Made by a program: the position numbers and the translations under genes | Assembly: GCA_029747015.1 (NCBI GenBank) | Contig: JAKOGI010000340.1 | Location: 566,708 to 630,707, forward strand | Length of the DNA stretch: 64,000 nucleotides | Direction of reading: 5' to 3' | Origin: Carnegiea gigantea | Lineage: Eukaryota > Streptophyta > Magnoliopsida > Caryophyllales > Cactaceae | Notes under the pieces: model-generated | The model's input: only the letters and a program-made list of their open reading frames with translations | The model's database searches: none | What the model was told of the DNA's origin: nothing | Shown here: one piece after another, positions 55,401 through 64,000 of the stretch | Numbering within the stretch: position 1 is the stretch's first letter | Layout: each line of letters begins with the position of its first letter

Positions 55401-57719
55401 ATTGATGGGTAGAATCTGAACACTAAAGAGACCAACAAGAAAAGAAATCCCATTCTTACATGGCCGATGAATAAAACAAGACACTTCATAGTTAGATTCC
55501 AGGGATAGGAATTGCAGATAAGGGCACCGAAAAATACATTTTTCTTTACAGATTTTTCAGAATTTTGAAATCTAATTTAGTTATGCATAGATTGTTTGAC
55601 AATCATGGACTGCAAGAACAACACCACCATCACTCCCTCCCAGTGTGGGTCCCGCTTTCGCGGGGTCTAGGGAGATCCAGATGTAGGCAGCCTTACCTCT
55701 ACCGGCATCCTTGCCGTAGAGAGGCTGAATCCAAGAGACCCACAAAACAAGATTTTGAGAAAGCATTTTATAGAAGATCCAGATGGACTGCAAGAACAAG
55801 CTAAGGGAAAATACAGCTGGAGATGAACGCTTAAGCCATTCACCCAATCAGGGAGGTGTGGGTGAGGGAGAAGAGTGAGACAAACCTTGACAAGATGGTC
55901 CAACATATTGTTGCGATAATAAACTGATATCATGACATGGCATGTTTGCCAGGGCACTGAATGAAAATCATTACCGATCTTTTTCATCCAAAAATTATGC
56001 GCTTCCTCCGCTCTATGGTCCATATCCAAAGCATGTATTAGCTGCTGATATGTTCCTATTGTGTTGCCTTGACCTTTGCTTAACATCCATTTTATAACCT
56101 ACTAACAACTTCAAATTGTTACAAATCAAACCTTGGAAGTTCTTGAACCCATAAAATGCAAGAACATAATAATTCACAAGGCCATATTTCGTTTGCCATG
56201 AAGCCGAGCCCACACTAATCCCATAATCCACCCGATAACAGAAGCACAGTCCTCCCTGTCTAATGACGTAATCCAGTCAATCATGTTTCATCCCAACTGA
56301 AAAATTTAGCAGCATAAGCTCAACTTTGAAATCATTCAAAAAGACGGAGCAAAATAAAGCATATAAAAGCACTCTAGCAGCATCATTTTTTAACACACAA
56401 GTAGTGTGCATATGCAATGTACAAGATGTTAACAGGCTAGACGGCTGCACCCATATGTTCTATCATATGCAAATTTGAAACTAAATATAGGTAGTAGCCA
56501 TTTGCCTAATCTCCTCCTGCTTCAATATCTCAGCTGGGTAAAGAGGAGGCACATGAGAGCGGGCAGGAACTAGGTCTCTACCACATAATGATGTGGCCGC
56601 ATGCTTAATTACTCATCTCCTTGCCCACTGACGTGAAGGGTCTTCCCATTATTCCAGCATAATAGACTAACATTGGCAGATATTTGCATATTTCAAGTCC
56701 TGCATGAGGGCATCCACCCCTTAGTCATGCAATCATCAAAGATTCGTCGTTTTAGTTAATCTTTTCCTTGTAGCTTTGATCAACCAACATTAATGCTAAC
56801 CTTCAACAGTTTCGCTTATTTTTCCAATCCATCTTTCCTTTTGGAATAGTTTGCATGTCTTACTTCAAAAGGTCCCAAATTTGCAACTACCAAAAACAGA
56901 AATAGAGATTTCAACAAAGAGGGGTAAACAGAGAAAGAAAACAAAGTCTTTTTGGCAATAATAAAAGCTCTTGGAACAATTAACTGTACGCAATTTGCAC
57001 TCAAGTATGAAGTAAACAAGGCATCAAAAACTCTTTCTGAAAAACTTCCAAACAGAACTATGAGTATATGATACACCTTCAGGAGAGTCCGAAACAAATG
57101 GAATCAATATAACGACAAGATATCCCGTATGAAACCGAAAACTCCATTGTGTAGCTGAGATTATATCTTAGCAATACCCAAATTGTTACATCAGACTCAG
57201 AATTAACAGTGATTGACTATGAACAATAATTCATTCATATCTCTTGCATTTTGTTTGATCCAAACACACAGAACGAAATGCCCTTTTTATAAAAGTTTTT
57301 GAAGCAACCATTTTATGTAATCCGTAGATTACTACCACCTAAGATGATTTTCACATGTCATGTACAACATTCAAAAATTAATTTCTAGCATAATTCTCAA
57401 ACACAGATCATTTCCAATTTCAACAGAGGGGATGCATGTAGAAATCACTACACATTAACGAACATGCTATAGAGATGCTAGTTGACAATTCCCTATTCCG
57501 TGAATGAATATCTGTGTCCATCTTTGTTTCTTTTGAATGAATCAGTACAGACAAATATGATGGAAGCCTTAATACCTGCACAACTCTATGCCATTGTTGT
57601 TCCCTCTCCAAAGCAAGCAATACATTCTTGAGAGGAGCAATGGGAAAGTTCTGCTCCCACGCTACCCAAGCATCAAGTGTACCATATACAGCATCTTTGG
57701 TATCTTCCACATCTAAAAG
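52257..57719 (-). CDS. PPR (pentatricopeptide repeat) protein gene, 3' three exons
   Basis: The only host gene supported. The exons join in frame: 57719-57576, 56098-55886 and 52457-52257, giving 185 visible residues. They have GT donors and AG acceptors and introns of 1477 and 3428 bp. The protein contains DAVYGTLDAWVAWEQNFPIA, WHRVVQVIKWMLSKGQG, LIHALDMDHRAEEAH and VADAYEQLGLVDEKER. From memory this resembles the small plant PPR family of Arabidopsis At4g18975 and EMB1417, predicted organelle proteins. PPR proteins bind organelle RNA through paired helices. The exon at 57719 starts at an acceptor (ACTTGTAG) in phase 0, so at least one 5' exon with the transit peptide is missing. It could lie beyond 64000, past the Copia element at 58079-62652. 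No disabling mutation is visible in the three exons. Confidence 0.85.
53004..53350. repeat. ~158-bp AT-rich tandem repeat in the PPR intron
   Basis: About 2.2 copies, starting at 53004, 53163 and 53320 with AAAATAT.AT.ACA.TAACAT. Internally there are many ACATAATTAACATAAAA sub-repeats. It lies in the large intron of the PPR gene. Confidence 0.75.
53590..53972 (+). other. GC-rich leader-like island with short ORF
   Basis: Inside the PPR intron, on the opposite strand. AAACCCTAA (a telo-box-like word common in plant housekeeping promoters) at 53596-53604 is followed by a C/T-rich stretch typical of a plant 5' leader. An ATG at 53853 opens 39 codons (MAIGPPPSVPHRLQ...) ending at 53972. A possible donor AAG|GTGAAG overlaps the end. 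It could be the first exon of an unrecognised gene, or a fragment captured by a transposon. The protein is not recognised. Confidence 0.3.
54290..54373 (-). pseudogene. Second exon-like island in the PPR intron
   Basis: After the acceptor ACTTGCAG the minus strand reads NSEEARKLVKEALGSVYVAA and SMN, with codon texture unlike the surroundings. Open sequence runs on for about 50 more codons without clear similarity. It may be a cryptic or alternative exon, or an old gene fragment. I cannot assign it. Confidence 0.3.
55622..55782 (-). mobile_element. SINE (AU-SINE-like) with 17-bp target duplication
   Basis: 161 bp flanked by exact ATGGACTGCAAGAACAA at 55605-55621 and 55783-55799. On the minus strand it contains CTCTCTACGGCAAGG, GAGGTAAGGCTGCCTACATC, CCCTAGACCCCGC, GCGGGACCCACACTGGGA and a GGTGGTGTTGTT tail, the order of plant AU SINE bodies. 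No A/B boxes are left, so it is 5'-truncated. It sits about 100 bp from exon 55886-56098. Confidence 0.85.
55886..56098 (-). CDS. PPR gene, middle recognised exon
   Basis: 213 nt, 71 codons, VIKWMLSKGQG... to ...RNNMLDHLVK. Acceptor TTAGTAG|GTT, donor AAG|GTTTGT. It holds most of two PPR-like helical repeats. Confidence 0.85.
56099..57575 (-). other. PPR intron, nothing else recognised
   Basis: 1477-bp intron between CAG|GTATTA (57575) and TAG|GTT (56099). No mobile element with clear ends was seen in it. Confidence 0.6.
57576..57719 (-). CDS. PPR gene, first exon present in the window
   Basis: 144 nt, 48 codons, LLDVEDTKDAVYG... to ...QQWHRVVQ. The acceptor is ACTTGTAG. The Met inside (MEDTKDAV only in another spelling of the frame start) is not the protein start, because homologous proteins continue upstream. 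Confidence 0.85.
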
Positions 57720-58078
57720 CTACAAGTATAGCAAAGTTCAACTAATGCTAAGTCAATAAAAGACATTTTTTTGAAAAGAGAATTTACCCAGAGGATGAGA
57801 ACCAAAAACAATAGATACAACATAGGTATATGCCAGTCTCAGTCAGAAATGGCAAAATCAAACAATAGGAACTATCTCAAAAAATAAAGCCTTTCGAACA
57901 TCCAAGGGGCACACCCCCGAGATAAAAATTTTACGAAAGGATATATCATTATCATGGTGACCAAAAAAGTAACAGGCATATCATTTGTATACATGCTATC
58001 CAGGAATGACAGATACCAAAACAAGGAACTAATTGGCTGGACATACTACAGCCACAAACCAACATACAAGTTCATATT

Positions 58079-58370
58079 TGTTAGATATTTGCTTTAGGAC
58101 TGCATATTGTTTAGATCCTCCAAAGTTGTGCTCCTAATTTCTAGGAAGTTGCTGATTATGTTCCTTGTTTTTAGGCATTTCATTTTCTATTTTTAGATTG
58201 TTGTTTTTGATCATGCTTGAGTAATGGCTGATTTTTAGCCCATGATCTCAGGTTTAGTTTTTTATTTCCAGCTATTTAAAGTATAATGCTTTTTGATAAA
58301 ATTTGAAGCCTCAACTCATTCTCCTATAACTTATACTCTCTATTTTAATTCCTTTTGATCAAACCCAACA
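58079..58370 (+). repeat. 5' LTR of the Copia element
   Basis: 292 bp, TGTTAGATATTTGC...AACCCAACA. TATTTAAA at 58273-58280 is a possible TATA box. Confidence 0.9.
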
Positions 58371-58373
58371 AAT

Positions 58374-58385
58374 TGGTATCAGAGC
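58374..58385 (+). other. Primer-binding site, initiator tRNA-Met
   Basis: TGGTATCAGAGC, three bases after the 5' LTR, complementary to the 3' end of initiator tRNA-Met. This is the standard site of plant Copia elements. Confidence 0.9.
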
Positions 58386-58411
58386 ACTATTCTTAAGGGA
58401 TCTGTGAAAAA

Positions 58412-59419
58412 ATGGAAACAGAGTCTAGCTTCTCTCAAATTGCTCCTCCTGCATTTGATGGAGAGAATTATCATTTATGGGCTGTTAGAATGCAGACCTA
58501 TTTGGAGGCTTTGGATTTGTGGGATGCTGTGCAAGAGGACTATGAAGTTCCTGCCTTGCCTGATAATCCAACCATGGCACGAATCAAAAACAACAAAGAT
58601 CGAAGAACCAGAAAAGCAAAGGCCAAAGCGTGTCTATTTGCAGGAGTTTTAACTACAATTTTCACAAGAATTATGTCTTTGACTACAGCAAAGGCTATCT
58701 GGGACTACCTTAAAGAAGAGTATGCTGGATATGAAAAGATACGAGGAATGCAGGTGCTGAACCTCATCAGAGAGTTCGAGTTGCTAAAGATGGAGAAGTC
58801 TGAAACAATCAAAGAGTGCTCAGACAGACTAGGCATTGTGAACAAGGTTAGGTTACTTGGAACTGAGTTTGGTGATTCAAGAATTGTGCAAAAAATTCTT
58901 GTAACAGTCCCTGACTTTTATGAAGCATCCATAACCACCTTGGAAAACACAAAGGATCTGTCCAAAATCACGTTGGCAGAACTTCTAAATGCCTTGCAGT
59001 CACAAGAACAACGAAGGCTCATGAGACAAGAGCGTACAGTTGAGGGTGCTTTGCCTGCGAAGCATCAAACATCAGCTCAATTCAGGAAGAAAAACGACAA
59101 GAAAAGTGCAACATCCAACAGTGAGAACACTGGAAACAACTCACTCCACAGTAAGGGCAGAAGCCCAAAGCGAAACTATCCACCTTGTCGACATTGTGGG
59201 ACATTAGGCCATCCTCCATTCAAATGCTGGAAGAGGCCAGATGCAAAATGCACCAAATGCAATCAAATGGGACATGAAGCTGTCATTTGCAACAACAAAC
59301 TTCAGAAGCATGAAACAAGCATTCAAGTTGATGCTCAGGTCGCTCACGAAGATGACGAAGATCACATTTTTGTGGCAGAAAGTTTTCATGTAAGACTAAC
59401 CCAGCAGAAAGTTGGTTAA
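58412..59419 (+). CDS. Copia Gag polyprotein
   Basis: Intact frame of 335 codons starting METESSFSQIAPPAFDGENY. Residues ~12-210 form the UBN2/DUF4219-type Gag region (YHLWAVRMQTYL, LNALQSQEQRRLMRQ). Two CCHC knuckles follow: CRHCGTLGHPPFKC and CTKCNQMGHEAVIC (about residues 265-310). It would assemble particles and package element RNA. The frame should run on into protease; instead it ends at QQKVG because of a one-base shift around 59390. Confidence 0.85.
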   Translation: METESSFSQIAPPAFDGENYHLWAVRMQTYLEALDLWDAVQEDYEVPALPDNPTMARIKNNKDRRTRKAKAKACLFAGVLTTIFTRIMSLTTAKAIWDYLKEEYAGYEKIRGMQVLNLIREFELLKMEKSETIKECSDRLGIVNKVRLLGTEFGDSRIVQKILVTVPDFYEASITTLENTKDLSKITLAELLNALQSQEQRRLMRQERTVEGALPAKHQTSAQFRKKNDKKSATSNSENTGNNSLHSKGRSPKRNYPPCRHCGTLGHPPFKCWKRPDAKCTKCNQMGHEAVICNNKLQKHETSIQVDAQVAHEDDEDHIFVAESFHVRLTQQKVG

Positions 59420-62347
59420 TTGACAGTCGTTGCACAAATCACATGACCTATGATAAAACTCTCCTCAGTGAGTTAAAATCTCAGGTTACTACAAAGATTA
59501 GAATTGGAGACGGGAGATACATCCTTGCGAAAGGAAAAGGGACAGGGACAGTGGCAATCACAACTAATTCAGGTACAAAAACAATTTCAGATGTTCTTTA
59601 TGTACCCGAAATAGATCAGAATTTGCTGAGTGTTGGCCAGTTGCTTGAAAAAGGATTTAAGATGTTCTTTGATAACCCGTATTGCCATATTTATGATGTC
59701 CCTGGGAATGAGATTTTGCTCTGGGAAGAAGTTTTTCATTCGATCCAACGGAGGGAGAACACATAGCATATCCTGCAAAGGCTGATGTTACTGAAATTTG
59801 GCACAAAAGGCTGGACCATTGCCATATTCAACGAATGCTGAAACTGACAGAGAAGGATATGACGAAAGGGCTACCACGTTTTGTTGATTATTTACCAAGT
59901 TGCAGTACTTGTCAATTCGATAAACAACATAGGAGGTCTTTTCCTAAATCAACCTGGAGAGCTTTGCAAAAGCTTCAGCTTATACATACTGATGCTGCAG
60001 GACCTCAAAAAACTTCATCCCTGCAAGGTAGCCTCTATTATATTCTCTTTATTGATGATCTTACCGGAATGTGCTGGATTTATTTCTTGAAATTTAAGTC
60101 TGAAGTCGCTGGAGTGTTCTATAAATTCAAGAATATGGTGGAGAATCAGAGTGGGTACAAAATTCAGATTTTAATGTCTGATAATGGAAAGGAATACACG
60201 TCGACAGAATTTAATTTATTTTGCAACGAAGCAGGCATTGAACATCAACTTACAGCTCCATATACTCCACAACAGAATAGAGTAAGTGAGAGGAGAAATA
60301 GGTCGGTGACGGAAATGGCCAGGTGCATGCTACATGAGAAGGAATTGCCGAAAACATTCTGGGTTGAAGCAGCAAACACTGCAGTTTTCCTGCAAAATCG
60401 ACTTCCAACCAAGGCTTTGGAAGACAAAACCCCATTTGAGGCATGGTATGGTTATAAGCCTTCGCTGAGCTTTCTAAAAGTGTTTGGCTGCTTGTGTTTT
60501 GTTCATGTTCCACAGGCCAAGCGTGACAAACTTGACAAGAAGGCAGTTCCAGGGATCTTTGTAGGCTATAGCACAGTCTCAAAAGCTTACAAAGTTTATC
60601 ATCCTCAAATAAGGAATATGACAATTACACGAGATGTTCATTTTTGTGAGAATGAACAATGGGATTGGAGCAATCCTAAAAAAACTGATGGGTTCCTACA
60701 AGAAGTGAACATTCCCTTTGAAAATCACAATGAGCAGCAAGAGGAATGGCTGAATGAGAGAGAAGATGATCCTCCTGCCAGAGGAACAAGGTTGCTCTCA
60801 GAAATCTATCAAAGATGTAATGTCGCAATTTATGAACCTGTTGGAGCCGAAGAAGCCCTTCAAGACCAAAAATGGAGAAATGCAATGGAGGAGGAGATGT
60901 CAATGATCAACAAAAATGAAACATGGGCACTTGTTGATAAGAGGTTATTGGAGTTAAATGGGTTTTCAGAACAAAGCTCAATGCTGATGGTTCTGTCAAC
61001 AAATACAAGGCTAGACTTGTTGTTAAGGGTTATGCTCAGATTTTTAGTGTTGATTATTCTGATACTTTTGCTCCTGTTGCAAGGTTAGAGACGATCAGAT
61101 TGTTGCTAGCTATAGCAGCACAAAGAGGTTGGAAACTTTTCCAGTTAGATGTCAAGTCAGCATTCTTAAATGGTGTCTTGGAGGAGGAGATATACGTAGA
61201 GCAGCCAGAAGGGTTTGTAGTGAGAGAAGAAGAGGATAAAGTCTACCAGCTAAAAAAGGCTCTTTATGGCCTTGAACAGGCACCTCGAGCCTGGTACAGC
61301 AGAATCAATGATCACTTATTGAGTTTGGGCTTTGAAAGAAGCTTATCGGAGACTACTCTTTATGTGAAACATAAGGGAAATGATATTCTTATTGTTTCTC
61401 TTTATGTCGATGACTTGTTAGTGACAGGAAACAACAGAAATTTGGTTGACAAGTTCAAAAAAGAAATGATGCAGGAGTTTGAGATGACTGATCTTGGACT
61501 TATGACATATTTTCTTGGCATGGAGGTACAGCAAAATCCGCATGAAATCTTCATACGTCAAAAGAAGTATGCAAAGGAAATTCTTAAGAAGTTTCAGATG
61601 GATGACTGCAAAGCAATGAGCACACCGATGAACCCAAAAGAAAAATTGTGCAAGGAAGATGGTACACATCAAGTAGGTGAAGCACACTTCAGAAGTCTTA
61701 TTGGTTGTTTGATGTATTTGACGGCAACGAGGCCTGACATTCAGTTTCCTATAAGTGTGTTATCTCGATTCATGCATTATGCTACTAAGATTCATTTAAA
61801 GGCAGCAAGAAGAATTTTAAGGTACATTAAAGGTACTGTTGATTTCGGAGTCAAGTTTGAAAGCTGTCAAAGTTTCAAGCTATGTGGGTTCTCAGACAGT
61901 GATTGGGGTGGAGATGTGGATGACATGAGAAGTACATCAGGCTATTGTTTCAGCCTTGGTTCAGGAGTATTCACATGGTGTTCCAAGAAGCAAGATTTCG
62001 TGACACAATCTACTGTGGAAGCAGAGTTTGTGGCTGCTGCAGCAAGTGTAAATCAAGCTTTATGGTTGAGAAAAATACTAAGTGATCTGCAAATAAAACA
62101 AGCTGAACCTACTGATGTGTTTGTGGACAATCAAGCAGCAATCTCAATCTTAAAAAATCCTGTTTTTCATAGAAAAACTAAGCACTTCGACATCAAGCTT
62201 TTCTTTGTGAGGGAAGTGCAGAAGAAAGGAGAAGTAACTCTGCTCTATTGCAAGTCTGAAGATCAGTTAGCTTATTTGTTTACAAAACCACTTCCAGCTG
62301 CCAAGTTCGAGTATCTAAGGCAGAAAATTGGAGTTTGCAAATCCTAA
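59390..62347 (+). pseudogene. Copia pol (protease, integrase, RT, RNase H), frameshifted
   Basis: Protease: WLIDSRCTNHMTYDK, where the active-site DSG is DSR. The frame is open to 59766, then shifts. GAG-pre-integrase: WHKRLDHCHIQRML and CSTCQFDKQH. Integrase keeps all three acidic residues (HTDAAGP, SDNGKEY, SERRNRS) in the 59835-61088 frame. A short deletion near 60945 shifts the frame before the RT segment VIGVKWVFRTKLNADGS. RT and RNase H are intact in the 61100-62347 frame, with LDVKSAFLNG, YVDDLLVTG (about 61403), STSGYCFSLGSG and KTKHFDIKL. It ends at GVCKS. Two or three small lesions separate it from a continuous polyprotein. Confidence 0.85.
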
Positions 62348-62350
62348 AGC

Positions 62351-62359
62351 AAGGTGGAG
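62351..62359 (+). other. Polypurine tract
   Basis: AAGGTGGAG immediately before the 3' LTR. Confidence 0.8.
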
Positions 62360-62652
62360 TGTTAAATATTTGCTTTAGGACTGCATATTGTTTAGATCCT
62401 CCAAAGTTGTGCTCTTAGTTTCTAGGAAGTTGGTAATTATGTTCCTTGTTTTTAGGCATTTCATTTTCTGTTTTTAGATTGTTGTTTTTGATCATGCTTG
62501 AGTAATGGCTGATTTTTAGCCCATGATCTCAGGTTTAGTTTTTTTATTTCCAGCTATTTAAAGTGTAATGCTTTTTTATAAAATTTGAAGCCTCAGTTCA
62601 TTCTCCTATAACTTATACTCTCTGTTTTAATTCCTTTTGTTCAAACCCAACA
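62360..62652 (+). repeat. 3' LTR of the Copia element
   Basis: 293 bp, TGTTAAATATTTGC...AACCCAACA. It matches the 5' LTR except for scattered substitutions and one T inserted in a T run. Confidence 0.9.
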
Positions 62653-62759
62653 ATGTCCAGTATACAGTATTGACCCATAATTGTAATATTTGCTGAAACA
62701 ATGTTCACGTGCTGAAAAGAGAATCTAATCCATAAAAAACTACACTAGATTCACAATTT

Positions 62760-63315
62760 GGCCATGTTCGGTAATAGCATTTTGAGTAATGTTTAATGTT
62801 TTGACCAAGTCAATACACTAATCAATTAATTTTTAACGTTCGGTAACCTAGTATTTGGACTAACATTTCAAATAGCGTTTAGCGTTTCAAGCAGCATTTT
62901 TGAAAAGCTAATAATATTCGCTTTTTTGGCATCCAAAAGTAGCATTTCACATTTTTTGGCCAAAAAATACCCTTTGAAAATTATCTATATCCTTATGTCA
63001 ATCTAAATTAGTTAACTCCTTAGAATCGACCTCTTTATGGGTAGTGATACCTGCAAAGGTAAGGCTGCTTATATCTAAATTTCCGCAAACCCCGTACAAG
63101 CGGGACCCAAACTCGGGGGTTTTTGTTCTTGTTAATTCAACAATAAAATTTACCGAACACATTGCTTCAACTGCTCATCTAAACAGCTGCTCATCTAAAC
63201 AGCTATCGGCTAACATCTAACTTAGAACCACCATCCGCACCTACACAGCTACCAGTTATCTGAACCGCTATCCGCTACCTAAGGTCCTAAACAGCTAATT
63301 TTGCCGAACAGGACC
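62760..63315. mobile_element. MITE with nested SINE
   Basis: Inverted ends GGCCATGTTCGGTAA and (complement) GGTCCTGTTCGGCAA, a common plant MITE terminus. No clean target duplication is seen. The internal 63030-63135 segment is SINE-derived; without it the MITE is about 450 bp. Confidence 0.6.
63030..63135 (+). mobile_element. SINE remnant inside the MITE
   Basis: GAATCGACCTCTTTATGGG, GCAAAGGTAAGGCTGCTTAT, AACCCCGTACAAGCGGGACCC and a TTTTTGTTCTTGTT tail correspond in order to the minus-strand SINE at 55622-55782. Confidence 0.65.
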
Positions 63316-64000
63316 TTAACAAATTATATGAACTAACCATATTGCCACCAAAAATACTACGCAAAAGAATAGCATGACTTGGAGAAAATACCAGGGGGAA
63401 TTCAGGAACACTTTCCCCGTACACTTCCTGATTATCTTCATGAAGTGGCGTTATCACCAAATTAGCAAACAAAAAAGATAATGCTGGTCTACCAAACATG
63501 TCATGGTTTAAGGACCAAGAGAGAGGAGGGATAGGAATATTAAACAACGAAGAAAGGACAGACCCCACTAGAACACATGCCTTGGATGTTCACCTCATGC
63601 AACCTTCTTACTCATCTGCCAGCTAGGTTGCCCCCCATCAAATCAAAGAACAAAAAAGGGGGGGGTCACAGGTTCTTTTTAGGTAAGTAAAAAGCCCCAT
63701 CTATTGAAAGGACACCACCCCAGTCGCATTAGGAGACTAAAGAACTAAAAATAGTAAGGCCCTCTAACTAAAACACATTATTTTTATCCACAAAAAACTA
63801 CAAAAAAAAAGTGCCTCTCCAAATGCAGGTGCAAAGAAGGTCCACCCTTTCACATCAATTACACTTTCAAGCAAGCAATGATTAGAAGGGGAAAAATTAT
63901 CCACCTGCTTTCAAGTTTTAATATCAGCAACCAAGTACAAGGTAGCCGTCTCTCTTTGCTAACCATCTCTCCCTCCCATATGTAAGAAGTATGTTCAGCA
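63316..64000. other. No recognised gene
   Basis: The minus-strand frame 63287-63568 overlaps the MITE end and matches nothing I know. The missing 5' exon of the PPR gene could lie further right, but I could not identify it here. Confidence 0.4.

Larger units (their letters stand above)
58079..62652 (+). mobile_element. Copia retrotransposon, nearly complete
   Basis: 4574 bp with LTRs 58079-58370 and 62360-62652, initiator tRNA-Met primer site, gag, pol and polypurine tract. LTRs differ at only a small number of positions, so it is fairly young, but frameshifts in protease and between integrase and RT disable pol. The expected 5-bp duplication is not apparent (ATATT before, ATGTC after). It lies upstream of the recognised PPR exons in the opposite orientation. 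Confidence 0.9.

Noticed and set aside
63287..63568. 93-codon minus-strand frame as a 5' exon of the PPR gene
   Set aside because: It overlaps the MITE end, lacks the expected N-terminal PPR sequence and matches nothing recognised.

Overview
This is a stretch of plant nuclear DNA, most likely from a eudicot. It is AT-rich and almost entirely transposable elements (TEs) nested in one another. The plant assignment rests on CACTA transposase genes of the TNP2 and Ptta/En/Spm type, Athila-like LTR elements primed by tRNA-Asp, Copia elements (one primed by initiator tRNA-Met), plant-type LINEs, short elements of the AU-SINE kind, and a PPR gene with plant intron borders. I cannot name the species. 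I see no bacterial or viral locus and no CRISPR array.

Left part (1-13155): the 3' portion of an EnSpm/CACTA transposon whose left end lies outside the window. It carries a decayed TNP2 transposase gene, a second decayed Ptta/En/Spm-type gene, ~145-bp tandem repeats, and a palindrome-rich right end finishing in ...TTTTTGTAGTG. A young non-autonomous Athila-like element that encodes only Gag (201-6012, minus strand, 5-bp target duplication ATTTG) interrupts the tandem repeats. A degenerate LINE (about 13440-15460) follows, then poorly resolved AT-rich DNA with short repeats.

Middle part (19962-37532): a solo LTR of 2249 bp flanked by ATGAA lies next to a decayed Mutator-like (MULE) transposase gene on the minus strand. 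That gene is split by a second Athila-like gag-only element (23572-26329). A Copia array with three LTRs and two internal regions (28170-37532) sits between matching ACTAG duplications. A 260-bp hAT-type miniature element containing a tRNA-like Pol III promoter is inserted in its reverse transcriptase.

The region 37533-50340 holds a hAT-like MITE, a SINE remnant, homopolymer and tandem-duplication DNA, a second degenerate LINE with a 23-A tail (about 44990-47734), two (TA)n microsatellites and a long degenerate array built on CTCACTAAA.

Right part (50340-64000): the only host gene I can support is a PPR protein gene on the minus strand, with three exons recognised between 52257 and 57719. 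Its 5' exons are not in the window. Its introns and upstream region hold a SINE with a 17-bp target duplication, a 158-bp tandem repeat, a GC-rich leader-like island, a nearly complete Copia element (58079-62652, opposite strand) and a MITE with a SINE nested in it. I found no clearly new biological system. The most unusual items are the three-LTR Copia array, the tRNA-like hAT miniature element, the Gag-only elements and the exon-like islands around the PPR gene.
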